Shown: in pieces, positions 8,932 through 17,490 of the stretch
Numbering within the stretch: the first letter of the stretch is position 1
How the letters are laid out: every line of letters starts with the position of its first letter
Assembly: GCF_900115755.1 (NCBI RefSeq)
Contig: NZ_FOXQ01000004.1
Span: 1 to 64,000, forward strand
Reading direction: 5' to 3'
Source of the DNA: Parafilimonas terrae
GTDB lineage: Bacteria; Bacteroidota; Bacteroidia; Chitinophagales; Chitinophagaceae
DNA length: 64,000 nucleotides
The notes under the pieces: generated by a model
Databases searched by the model: none
The model's input: only the letters and a program-made list of their open reading frames with translations
What the model was told of the DNA's origin: nothing
Translations under genes and position numbers: made by a program

Positions 8932-10614
8932 ATGAAAATTACAATAGCCCAGCAAAACTATCATATCGGCAATTTTGAAAGTAATACGGCAAAAATTATC
9001 GAAGCTATTAAAGAAGCAAAGCAACAGGGCGCTGATCTCATTTTATTCAGCGAACTATGCGTTTGCGGTTACCCGCCAAGGGATTTTCTGGAGTTTAGCG
9101 ATTTCATTAATAAATGTTATAACGCAGTTGATATAATTAAAGAGCATGCGGATACAATCGGCGTAGTTATTGGTTCACCGGCACGCAACCCAAAATTTGA
9201 AGGCAAGGATCTTTTTAATGCTGCTTTCTTCTTATATGAAAAAGAAATTAAGGCTGAGGTACACAAAACTTTGCTGCCCACTTATGACGTGTTTGATGAG
9301 TACCGCTATTTTGAACCGGCGTTCGATTGGAACGTTGTAGAGTTTAAAGGCAAAAAACTGGCAATAACTATTTGTGAAGATATCTGGAACCTTGGTGACA
9401 ATCCATTGTATCGTATATGCCCGATGGATGCATTAATAAAACAAGCGCCTGATTTAATGCTTAACCTCAGCGCATCACCTTTTGACTATACACATAATGA
9501 AGACCGCAAAGCAGTTATAAAATCAAATGTGCTGAAGTATAAGCTGCCCATGTTTTATTGCAACACGGTTGGCAGCCAGACGGAGATTGTATTTGATGGC
9601 ACTTCACTTTCATTTGACAAGCATGGAAACCTTTGCAAAATGTTGCCCATGTTTAAAGAAGCACTTGAAACTATTGTGTTGAATGATGATGGCACTATTG
9701 ATGCACCTGTTATTGAACGCGCAGAATATTTGCCCGATACAGAATTTGCTGCAAAAGAATTTCAGCCTGCATTAAATCTTGAAATGATTCATGAAGCGTT
9801 GTTATTAGGCATTCGCGATTATTTTAAAAAGATGGGTTTTACTAAAGCTATTCTCGGTTCTTCCGGCGGCATTGACAGCGCTTTGGTTTTAACGCTTGCC
9901 TGCGAAGCATTGGGCCCTGAAAATGTAAGGGCCATTTTAATGCCTTCGCCTTATTCCACAGAACATTCTGTAAACGATGCGGAAGCATTAAGTAAAAATC
10001 TAAATAACCCGTATGATATCATCCGCATTAATTCAATCTATGAATCGTTTTTAGAAACATTGCAGCCTTTATTTAAAGACCTTCCATTTTCTGTTGCCGA
10101 AGAAAATATTCAAAGCCGCATAAGAGGTAATTTGCTGATGGCGATAGCCAATAAATTTGGTTATATCTTATTAAACACATCCAACAAAAGCGAGCTTTCA
10201 ACCGGTTATGGCACTTTATATGGAGACATGGCCGGTGGCCTGAGTGTATTAGGCGATTGTTATAAATCGCAGGTGTATGCGCTGGCAAAATATATCAATC
10301 GCGATAAAGAAATTATTCCGGCTAATATTTTAATTAAAGCGCCAAGCGCTGAGTTAAGGCCTAATCAAAAAGATTCAGACAGCTTGCCGGATTATGCTGT
10401 GCTTGACTCCATTTTATATCAATATATAGAACGCCGGCTTGGCCCTAACGAAATAAAAGCCTTGGGGTTTGACAGTGCAACTGTTGATCGCACATTAAAA
10501 CTTGTAAATACCAATGAGTACAAACGTAACCAGTTTTGTCCTATCATACGCGTATCAGAAAAAGCCTATGGCGTTGGCAGGCGCGTACCAATTGTAGGCA
10601 GGTATCTTTCATAA
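8932..10614 (+). CDS. nadE: NAD+ synthase, glutamine-hydrolysing
   Basis: A two-domain enzyme of about 560 residues that converts deamido-NAD+ to NAD+ using glutamine as nitrogen donor. The N-terminal nitrilase-type glutaminase domain (about 1-270) shows the catalytic Glu ('FSELCVCGYPPRD'), Lys ('VHKTLLPTYDVFDE') and Cys ('ITICEDIWN'). The C-terminal synthetase domain has the P-loop 'SSGGIDSALVL' and the conserved 'NTSNKSE' segment. The ATG at 8932 is chosen because the domain begins right after it. The 11 extra residues from an upstream TTG at 8899 are not conserved in character. It ends 1 nt before a 7-nt periodic tract. Confidence 0.93.
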   Translation: MKITIAQQNYHIGNFESNTAKIIEAIKEAKQQGADLILFSELCVCGYPPRDFLEFSDFINKCYNAVDIIKEHADTIGVVIGSPARNPKFEGKDLFNAAFFLYEKEIKAEVHKTLLPTYDVFDEYRYFEPAFDWNVVEFKGKKLAITICEDIWNLGDNPLYRICPMDALIKQAPDLMLNLSASPFDYTHNEDRKAVIKSNVLKYKLPMFYCNTVGSQTEIVFDGTSLSFDKHGNLCKMLPMFKEALETIVLNDDGTIDAPVIERAEYLPDTEFAAKEFQPALNLEMIHEALLLGIRDYFKKMGFTKAILGSSGGIDSALVLTLACEALGPENVRAILMPSPYSTEHSVNDAEALSKNLNNPYDIIRINSIYESFLETLQPLFKDLPFSVAEENIQSRIRGNLLMAIANKFGYILLNTSNKSELSTGYGTLYGDMAGGLSVLGDCYKSQVYALAKYINRDKEIIPANILIKAPSAELRPNQKDSDSLPDYAVLDSILYQYIERRLGPNEIKALGFDSATVDRTLKLVNTNEYKRNQFCPIIRVSEKAYGVGRRVPIVGRYLS

Positions 10615-10684
10615 AGATGACAGATGACAGTTCACAGATGACCGATGACAATTGACAGCAAACACTCACCGTTCACTCACTCAC
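10615..10684. repeat. Seven-nucleotide periodic spacer (locus B)
   Basis: Directly after the nadE stop come 7-nt words in strict phase: AGATGAC twice, AGTTCAC, AGATGAC, CGATGAC, AATTGAC, then weaker words ending in CAC. The run covers about 70 bp up to 17 bp before the next start codon. It resembles locus A in period but not in word sequence. Confidence 0.6.
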
Positions 10685-10700
10685 TTATTAAGTTTGATAT

Positions 10701-13319
10701 ATGATTGATGAATTAAGAAGGCTCGAAGAAAATGTAAGTAAACCGGTTCCACTTGTAAAATGGGGATCATATTTAAGTGAAAGGCAATGGGCGACAGTGC
10801 GGGAAGATTACAGTCCCGATGGCGATGCATGGCATTATTTTCCTTTCGATCATGCGCATTGCAGAACGTACCGCTGGGGCGAAGACGGGCTTGCTGGCAT
10901 TTCTGATTACTATCAAAACCTTTGCTTTTATATAGCCTTGTGGAATGGCAAAGATCCAATACTGAAAGAACGGCTTTTTGGTTTGGCAAACTATGAAGGC
11001 AATCATGGTGAAGATGTAAAAGAGTTGTATTATTATCTTGATAATTTGCCCACGCATACTTACATGGAGTATTTGTATAAATACCCGCAGCAATTATTTC
11101 CCTATGAACAATTAAGAACGGAAAACCGCAGCAAATCAAAACTCGATCCTGAATATGAAATTCTTGATACAGGCATATTTGATAACAATGAATACTTCGA
11201 TGTTTTAATAACGTATGCAAAAGAAGATGATGAAGATATTTTTATTAAGATCGATATAACTAACCGCTTTACCGCGGCGGCGCCCATAACCGTTTTACCC
11301 ACTCTATTTTTTTATAACCGCTGGCAGCATTCACCCGATTCGGACGTGCCTTCTATTACTTTATTAAACAGGAACGCAGTCATCACCGATCACTACAGGC
11401 TTAAAACAAATTACCTGTATTTTTTGAACGCCGATGACAGGTGGTTTACAGACAATGAAACCAATACAGAAATTATAACAGGCACGCCTAATAAATCAAT
11501 ATTTACAAAAGATGCATTTCATAATGCAGTTATTAAAAAGAAAAATATTACTGATTTAAGAAAAAGAAAAACGGGAACAAAATTCGCCGCCGTATATAAT
11601 TTAAATATTGAGGCAGGCGCAACAAAAACCATTTACTGCAGGTTCAGCAATGAGCTTTTAAAGAAGCCTTTTTATAAAGGCTTTGAAAATATTTTTAATA
11701 AGCGCAAAAAAGAAGCAGATGAGTTTTATGATTTCGTTCTGCCCAAAAAAATAAATGATGACCTGCGAAATATTCAGCGGCAGGCTTTGGCAGGCATGTT
11801 CTGGACAAAACAATATTATCATTTTGATGTTGAGCGATGGCTTACCACCGGCGATGGCATTACGCCGCCCAGCGCATCTAAAGCCAATGGCCGCAACAGC
11901 GACTGGAAGCATTTAAAAAACCAGGACATTATCAGCATGCCCGACAAATGGGAATATCCCTGGTATGCCGCGTGGGACCTCGCTTTCCAAACCATTTCGC
12001 TGGCGGTTGCAGATGCCAATTTTGCCAAGCACCAGTTGCTGCTTATCATGCGTGAATGGTATATGAAACCCGATGGACAGCTACCTGCTTATGAGTGGAA
12101 TTTCAGCGACGTAAACCCGCCGGTGCAGGCCTGGGCTGCATTGCAGGTTTATTATATTGAAGAGAAGCAAACAGGTAAAAAAGATGTTCAGTTTTTGAAG
12201 AAAATTTTTCAAAAGCTGCTTATCAATTTCACATGGTGGATAAACCGAAAAGATGTAAAAGGCAATAACATTTTTGAAGGCGGGTTCCTCGGGCTTGATA
12301 ATATAGGCGTATTTAACCGCAGCTTTAACCAGCAGGGAAATATACAATTGGAACAGGCTGACGGCACAAGCTGGATGGGCATGTATGCATTGAACATGAT
12401 GGATATTGCCATTGAGATTGCCTTGCATGACAGTGCTTTTGAAGACACAGCAACCAAGTTTTTCGAGCATTTTGTGTTTATAGCAGAAGCTTTGAATGAA
12501 CATAACCTGTGGAATGCGGAAGACAGTTTTTTTTATGATGTATTAAATGTTGCAGGCGCTGATCCAATGCCTTTACGCATCCGTTCAATTGTAGGTTTGT
12601 CGCCGCTTTTCGCTGTGTCAAATATTTATGCATGGGAATTAAACAAGTTGCGGGATTTTAAAAAACGCATCACCTGGTTTGAACATTACCGCATAGTAAA
12701 TAACAAGTTCTGGCCAAATGAAGAACGCAGCGGCGATTCAGAAATATTGCTTTCACTTATACGCAAGGAAAGGCTTGTAAAACTGCTGAATTATTTATTA
12801 GATGAGAACGAATTTCTATCGCCCGGCGGCATAAGGGCATTATCAAAATATCATTTGGAGCATCCTTATTCCACAACGGTTGATGGCATTGTTTACAGCA
12901 TTCAGTATGATGCAGGCGACAGCACTTCCAATATGTTTGGCGGCAACAGCAACTGGCGCGGCCCTGTTTGGATGCCTGTTAATTTTCTTATCATTCAATC
13001 TATTCGCAAGTATGGTAAATTTTATGGTGACAGCTTGACTGTTGAATGCCCGGTTGGTTCCGGCAACCAGATGAACCTTGAGCAGGTGGCCGATGAACTT
13101 ACACGCCGTGTAATAAGTTTATTTGAGAAAGATGCGGAAGGCAACCGTAAATTATATGAGCAATATAACTGGTTTTATAAAAGGCCGGAAAACCAGCACC
13201 TTATTTTATTCCATGAATATTTTCATGGTGATAATGGCAAAGGCCTCGGTGCTTCGCACCAAACCGGATGGACAGCATTGGTGGCTGAGTTAATTAGCGA
13301 GTATGGAGGTAAGTTGTAA
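10701..13319 (+). CDS. MGH1/GH63-like glycoside hydrolase
   Basis: An 872-residue protein without a signal peptide, so probably cytoplasmic. It matches the large Bacteroidota/cyanobacterial group annotated as glucosidase or MGH1-like (mannosylglycerate hydrolase / GH63, (alpha/alpha)6 barrel). Telling segments are 'REDYSPDGDAWHYFPFDHA' near the N-terminus, 'SMPDKWEYPWYAAWDLAF' at about 410-430 and 'NSNWRGPVWMPVNFL' at about 755. 'HQTGWTALVAELI' closes the barrel. GH63-type enzymes use two acidic residues as acid and base. The Asp in 'AWDLAF' is a plausible acid. The true substrate (compatible solute or alpha-glucoside) cannot be deduced. It stands alone after nadE. Confidence 0.8.
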   Translation: MIDELRRLEENVSKPVPLVKWGSYLSERQWATVREDYSPDGDAWHYFPFDHAHCRTYRWGEDGLAGISDYYQNLCFYIALWNGKDPILKERLFGLANYEGNHGEDVKELYYYLDNLPTHTYMEYLYKYPQQLFPYEQLRTENRSKSKLDPEYEILDTGIFDNNEYFDVLITYAKEDDEDIFIKIDITNRFTAAAPITVLPTLFFYNRWQHSPDSDVPSITLLNRNAVITDHYRLKTNYLYFLNADDRWFTDNETNTEIITGTPNKSIFTKDAFHNAVIKKKNITDLRKRKTGTKFAAVYNLNIEAGATKTIYCRFSNELLKKPFYKGFENIFNKRKKEADEFYDFVLPKKINDDLRNIQRQALAGMFWTKQYYHFDVERWLTTGDGITPPSASKANGRNSDWKHLKNQDIISMPDKWEYPWYAAWDLAFQTISLAVADANFAKHQLLLIMREWYMKPDGQLPAYEWNFSDVNPPVQAWAALQVYYIEEKQTGKKDVQFLKKIFQKLLINFTWWINRKDVKGNNIFEGGFLGLDNIGVFNRSFNQQGNIQLEQADGTSWMGMYALNMMDIAIEIALHDSAFEDTATKFFEHFVFIAEALNEHNLWNAEDSFFYDVLNVAGADPMPLRIRSIVGLSPLFAVSNIYAWELNKLRDFKKRITWFEHYRIVNNKFWPNEERSGDSEILLSLIRKERLVKLLNYLLDENEFLSPGGIRALSKYHLEHPYSTTVDGIVYSIQYDAGDSTSNMFGGNSNWRGPVWMPVNFLIIQSIRKYGKFYGDSLTVECPVGSGNQMNLEQVADELTRRVISLFEKDAEGNRKLYEQYNWFYKRPENQHLILFHEYFHGDNGKGLGASHQTGWTALVAELISEYGGKL

Positions 13320-13387
13320 TTGCTACATACAGCGGCTATACAGAAAATCTTGCCAGATGCCCGGATTTATAAAAACAGTTGCATTTA

Positions 13388-14770
13388 TCAGCGCAGCCAG
13401 CTTTCAGGATTAAGATAACCGCCGCTGCTGTTTTCTACCATAAAAACAATTTCACCATCACCTTCGGAGCCGGGGCCCGCAGTGCCAAGCACAGTGCCTG
13501 CATGCACTTCTGTTCCTGATTTCACTTTAATATTATTAAGGTTGCTATATGCCGTAAAATATTTACCATGCCTTATTACAACAGCCTGCCCGCTACCCAT
13601 ATCAAATACGCCTGATACGGTGCCATCGGCAACAGACTTAACAGTTACACCAAGAGGAACTGAAATATTTATACCGGAATTATTGCCTGTTATTTTAGTG
13701 CCGGGAATGGTATAAGATCCAAATGGAATGCTTATGATACCCGAACTAACAGGCCAGGGCAAGCTTCCCCTTCTCGTTTCAAAATTGATAGAAGTTATTT
13801 TATCTTCTTCTGTTGATTCCAGCACATTATAAACACGGGTGCTTTTAGGTGCAGCACTATTGCCAGCAACGCTTGCCGCATTCGATGACGGCGACTCTGG
13901 AGGGGGTGTTTTAGCATTATCTGCAGGAGAAGAAGAAGGATTATTGGAGGCCGCATTATTTTTTGCGGCAGCCGCAGCAGCAGCTTCTCTTTTTCTTTGT
14001 TCTTCCAATGCCTTTAAACGCGCTGCTTCTTTACGTTTGGCTTCAGCAATTTCACGGTTAATGATTGCCTGCAAAGCGCCTTTCAATTTTTGCTGGTCGC
14101 GCTGGTTTTGTTTTATTTGTTTGGCAACATCGCTTTCCCTGCCCTTTAAATTATTTAAAACATCATCCTGTTCTTTTCTATCTTCTTTTAAAACAGTTAG
14201 CTGTTTGCCCTGTTCAACCAGGGTAGATTTTTTTTCTGCCTTGTTTGATGTAAGTGTTTGAATTTTTTGTTCAATAACCCTTTGCGTTTTTTGAATAGTG
14301 CTTACCTGCGTTTCACGGTAATCGCGGTAACTTCTGAGATAAGCTATGCGTTTAACAGCATCATTAAAACTCGTTGCAGAAAAAATAAAATTGAGATAGT
14401 CGTAATTGCTGCGGTTTTTGTAAGCAAATACCAGGCTCTTGGCGTAATTTTCTTTAAGCGAATCAAGCTCCCGTTTCATCCTGTTTATATCAAGCTGGCT
14501 TGTATAAATGGTATTATCAAGTCTTCTCAAATCTTTATTAATATTATTAATAAGCGCATTGCGCGTTCTTATTTTTTTCTGCACCAGCGCCAGTTGGCTC
14601 AGCGATTTTTTCTTGCTTGATTTTATTTGATTAAGGGTGCTGTTTAATTCAGCTATTTCACGTTGCAGTTGCTGCTGCCTTTTCTGTATGTCTTCTTTAC
14701 TTTCATCCTGCGCAGCCGCTGCCATTGCTATGCTTAAGCACATAAAAGCTGCAAACAGTTTTTTTATCAT
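13388..14770 (-). CDS. EnvC-like murein hydrolase activator with degenerate M23 domain
   Basis: A 460-residue periplasmic protein with a signal peptide (about 1-20, '...AMAAAAQ') and a long coiled coil (about 22-255, heptad-rich in Gln, Lys, Leu and Arg). A low-complexity Ala/Asn/Ser/Pro linker (about 258-310) precedes a C-terminal LytM/M23 domain (about 335-460). The zinc-binding motifs of M23 are missing. The usual HxxxD region reads 'NNSGINIS', the 'YxHL' position is 'YSNL', and the terminal HxH region reads 'EIVFMVEN'. Loss of all ligands is the mark of EnvC and NlpD, which activate amidases rather than cut wall. The amidase at 3429-4403 is the obvious client. The gene is followed upstream by the DUF4292 lipoprotein and dut on the same strand. 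Confidence 0.85.
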   Translation of the reverse strand: MIKKLFAAFMCLSIAMAAAAQDESKEDIQKRQQQLQREIAELNSTLNQIKSSKKKSLSQLALVQKKIRTRNALINNINKDLRRLDNTIYTSQLDINRMKRELDSLKENYAKSLVFAYKNRSNYDYLNFIFSATSFNDAVKRIAYLRSYRDYRETQVSTIQKTQRVIEQKIQTLTSNKAEKKSTLVEQGKQLTVLKEDRKEQDDVLNNLKGRESDVAKQIKQNQRDQQKLKGALQAIINREIAEAKRKEAARLKALEEQRKREAAAAAAAKNNAASNNPSSSPADNAKTPPPESPSSNAASVAGNSAAPKSTRVYNVLESTEEDKITSINFETRRGSLPWPVSSGIISIPFGSYTIPGTKITGNNSGINISVPLGVTVKSVADGTVSGVFDMGSGQAVVIRHGKYFTAYSNLNNIKVKSGTEVHAGTVLGTAGPGSEGDGEIVFMVENSSGGYLNPESWLR

Positions 14771-14819
14771 GAATAATTGCGTTTGAGATGATTGCTGCTA
14801 AATTAACGATACGAAATGC

Positions 14820-15632
14820 TTATTCGTATTTAACACGGTAATTTTTTGAAATTGTAAACACAAAACTCAGCGGCTGGTTGAAATTATAATCCTTAAAATT
14901 CAGAGTTAGGCTCGCCGGGGATTTACCGCTAACGGCAATATCCCTGCTTGCAGAAAAGTTGAAATTATTTACAACATGATAATCGTTATAAAAAATATTA
15001 GCGCCGGTTACGTCGCTGTTGCCGATGGTTTGATAATTACTTTGCCCGAGCAAAAAGCCGTTCTTTGTAAATGAATAAACAGAACGCAATACTTCGTCAG
15101 TACTGGAAACAGTAACAGAATCTTTTTTAACCTGGTAATTATTGTTGCCATCCAATATAGCCTTACCCAAAATAATATTCTGAAAATCGCTGAAACCAAG
15201 CGGCAGTTTGGTTATTGCCTGAAGATGTTCAATGCTGCTCAATTGAACTGTATTCTCCAGCTTGTTGATTATTTTAATGCTGTCGGGTGTTACCAAAACC
15301 CTGGCGCCTTCTATATTCAAAGGGCCTGTTATAGATATCCAGATAATGCTATCCTTCAGCATTTTTATATACACCGTTACATTGCCTGCAGCCTGCGGCG
15401 AGCTAAAGCTGGCCTTTGCACGGCCATAAAATGTATTAAAATTTAATGGAGTATTGGCAGCATCCATTAACTGTTGTTTTAAGATGGCTGCTGAATCTGC
15501 GTGCGGCAGCTTTATGGCGGGCGATGAACTTACTGCAGAATCCTTCACCACATGCTGCGCCTTTTTTGCAGTGCGGCAACCCGATGCGGCCATTAATCCA
15601 AAAACAATAATTATAAAAAATATCCGCTGCAT
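14820..15632 (-). CDS. DUF4292 lipoprotein
   Basis: A protein of about 270 residues. The start is set at the ATG at 15632 because a classic lipoprotein signal follows ('MQRIFFIIIVFGLMAASGC', Cys about residue 19). The longer reading frame would bury it and run into dut. The body is a beta-rich LolA/LolB-like fold, with segments such as 'PLNFNTFYGRAKASF' and 'DSIIWISITGPLNIEGARV', and is assigned to DUF4292, a Bacteroidota envelope family. It may bind lipid or lipoprotein, but this is fold-level inference. Its start lies 1 bp beyond the dut stop, so the two are co-transcribed and followed by the EnvC-like gene. Confidence 0.75.
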   Translation of the reverse strand: MQRIFFIIIVFGLMAASGCRTAKKAQHVVKDSAVSSSPAIKLPHADSAAILKQQLMDAANTPLNFNTFYGRAKASFSSPQAAGNVTVYIKMLKDSIIWISITGPLNIEGARVLVTPDSIKIINKLENTVQLSSIEHLQAITKLPLGFSDFQNIILGKAILDGNNNYQVKKDSVTVSSTDEVLRSVYSFTKNGFLLGQSNYQTIGNSDVTGANIFYNDYHVVNNFNFSASRDIAVSGKSPASLTLNFKDYNFNQPLSFVFTISKNYRVKYE

Positions 15633-15633
15633 A

Positions 15634-16074
15634 TTATTTCCCGGTATGCCCAAAACCGCCTTCGCCGCGTTTGGATTCATTTAAAACTGTTACTTCTTCC
15701 CATGCTGCTTTTACAACAGGCTGAATAACCATTTGTGCAATTCTTTCGCCATGCTGAATTGCAAAAGGCTCTGTGGAAAGATTTATCAAAATTATTTTCA
15801 ATTCGCCGCGGTAATCACTGTCAATAGTACCGGGCGTATTCAAACAGGTAATGCCATGTTTTATAGCCAGCCCGCTGCGCGGTCTTACCTGCGCTTCATA
15901 ACCTAAAGGCAATTCAATAAACAAGCCAGTTGGAATTAATGCCCGCTGCATTGGGGCTAAATTAACAGGCTCCTGAAGATTGGCCCTTAAATCCATGCCC
16001 GATGAGCCAATAGTTTCGTAAGCGGGCAATGCGTTTGTAGAATTGTTAATGATTTTAATGGTAATAGTTTGCAT
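15634..16074 (-). CDS. dut: dUTP diphosphatase
   Basis: A 146-residue trimeric dUTPase that hydrolyses dUTP to dUMP and pyrophosphate, keeping uracil out of DNA and feeding thymidylate synthesis. All five family motifs are visible: 'GSSGMDLRA', 'PRSGLA', '[10 protein letters not shown]' with the catalytic Asp, 'GERIAQMVI', and the C-terminal '[10 protein letters not shown]' P-loop-like lid. The length is standard. Its start codon lies only 12 bp from the first unit of repeat array 1, so promoter sequences for dut, if any, must lie in or beyond that array. Confidence 0.95.
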   Translation of the reverse strand: MQTITIKIINNSTNALPAYETIGSSGMDLRANLQEPVNLAPMQRALIPTGLFIELPLGYEAQVRPRSGLAIKHGITCLNTPGTIDSDYRGELKIILINLSTEPFAIQHGERIAQMVIQPVVKAAWEEVTVLNESKRGEGGFGHTGK

Positions 16075-16086
16075 GAATTATTTTTT

Positions 16087-16592
16087 AAACACTCAATATT
16101 TCAATACGCAATAGTCAATGTTCAATTTAAACGCTCTCAAAAATGATTATTGAATATTGAACATTGGTTATTGATTATTCTTTTAAACACTCAATATTTC
16201 AATATGCAATATTCAATGTTCAATTGTAAACGCTCTCAAAAATGATTATTGATTATTGAATATTGAGCATTGGTTATTGATTATTCATTTTTAACACTCA
16301 ATATTTCAATATGCAATATTTAATGTTCAATTGTAAACGCTCTCAAAATGAGTATTGAATATTGGACATTGACTATTGATTATTTTTTTTAAACACTCAA
16401 TATTTCAATACACAATATTCAATGTTCAATTATAAACGCTCTCAAAATGATTATTGAATATTGAACATTGACTATTGATTATTTTTTTTAAACACTCAAT
16501 ATTTCAATACGCAATATTCAATGTTCAATTGTAAACGCCCTTAAAAATGATTATTGAATATTGAGCATTGGTTATTGATTATTTTCTTTTAC
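16087..16592. repeat. Repeat array 1: five ~98-bp dyad units built of 7-nt words
   Basis: Units start at 16087, 16185, 16292, 16391 and 16490. Each has a left block of words ending in CAAT (for example ACGCAAT, ATTCAAT, GTTCAAT), a core near TAAACGCTCTCAAAAAT, and a right block of words such as GAATATT, GAACATT and GGTTATT. The left and right blocks are reverse complements in style. For example, AATATTCAAT at 16513-16522 pairs with ATTGAATATT at 16553-16562. The third boundary carries one extra heptad pair, showing expansion by 7-nt steps. The last unit runs into the stop codon of the four-helix-bundle gene. The array fills the whole gap up to dut. Confidence 0.9.
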
Positions 16593-16953
16593 TATTCATT
16601 CTTGCGGTTTCTATGCTTTTAGCAATTATTGCAACCAGTTCCTCATTTTCTTTCTGTAGCGGTTCAAGTTTACTTACCGGCTTAATCATTTCTTTTGCAA
16701 AAATGAGCTTTAAACATGCCCTTGTTTCTTTAAGCTCTTTTAAAAGAATTTTCATTTTATGTATAAAATCCTCTCTTGATTCTGCTGCCTGGGCTTCCCC
16801 GTACATCAGCGATGGGGCAAGCCCGCAGCGAATGAGCTGACCTGCAATATAATTACCCGCCCTCGTATTTGGCAAGGTTTCAACTACATCAATAATCCGG
16901 GATGAAAAATCAATCAGGCGATCTTCAAGATCAAATTTTCTTTCATTGTTCAT
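16579..16953 (-). CDS. Four-helix-bundle protein (S23 / 23S rRNA intervening-sequence protein family)
   Basis: A 124-residue, mostly helical protein of the S23/IVP family, related in fold to Avd of diversity-generating retroelements. Family hallmarks are visible: 'FDLEDRLIDFS' at the start, 'GNYIAGQLIRCGLAPSLMYG' in helix 2 and 'EAQAAESREDFIHKM' followed by 'LLKELKETRACL'. The biochemical role is unknown, and Avd-like members bind nucleic acid. The gene lies exactly between two repeat arrays. Its last codons (Lys-Arg-Lys-stop) are made of repeat-unit sequence. No 23S rRNA or reverse transcriptase is nearby. The gene plus arrays may be one mobile or structural unit (inference). Confidence 0.85.
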   Translation of the reverse strand: MNNERKFDLEDRLIDFSSRIIDVVETLPNTRAGNYIAGQLIRCGLAPSLMYGEAQAAESREDFIHKMKILLKELKETRACLKLIFAKEMIKPVSKLEPLQKENEELVAIIAKSIETARMNSKRK

Positions 16954-17044
16954 TTTGGTATTTATTTAAGAGTTAGAAACTGATAAATAAAACTACCAAA
17001 ATGATTGTTTATTTTAAATACTCAATATTTCAATGTGCAATAAT

Positions 17045-17066
17045 CCCCGCCTGACGGACGGGCAGG
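17045..17066. repeat. GC-rich palindromic insert, copy 1
   Basis: A 22-nt GC-rich word with arms CCCGCC and GGACGGG (one bulged A, loop TGAC) interrupts the left block of the truncated unit. It is identical to the copy at 17208-17229 and differs sharply in base composition from the AT-rich array. Confidence 0.75.
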
Positions 17067-17207
17067 AATATTCAATTTAAACACTCAATATTTCAATACA
17101 CAATATTCAATGTTCAATTTAAACGCTCTCAAAAATGATTACTGAATATTGAACATTGGTTATTGATTATTTTCTTTTAAACACTCAATATTTCAATATG
17201 CAATAAT

Positions 17208-17229
17208 CCCCGCCTGACGGACGGGCAGG
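17208..17229. repeat. GC-rich palindromic insert, copy 2
   Basis: Same 22-nt word and same insertion point (after CAATAAT) as copy 1. The unit lacks the ATTCAAT word that should follow, so insertion was accompanied by loss of one heptad, or the insert replaced it. Confidence 0.75.
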
Positions 17230-17490
17230 AATGTTCAATTGTAAACGCTCTTAAAAATGATTATTGAATATTGAGCATTGGTTATTGATTATTTTCTTTT
17301 AAACGCTCAATATTTCAATACACAATATTCAATGTTCAATTGTAAACGCTCTCAAAAATGATTATTGAATATTGAGCATTGGTTATTGATTATTTTCTTT
17401 TAAGCACTCAATATTTCAATACGCAATAATCAATAATCAATATTCAATTGTAAACGCTCTTAAAAATGAGTATTGAATATTGAGCATTGA

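Noticed and set aside
10681-11220. 179-codon frame opposite the MGH1-like gene
   Set aside because: Cys/His-rich antisense shadow of a clear gene.
13839-14261. 140-codon frame opposite the EnvC-like gene
   Set aside because: Its Ala/Leu/Ser-rich sequence is the antisense of the coiled coil and Ala linker. The EnvC-like gene explains the region.
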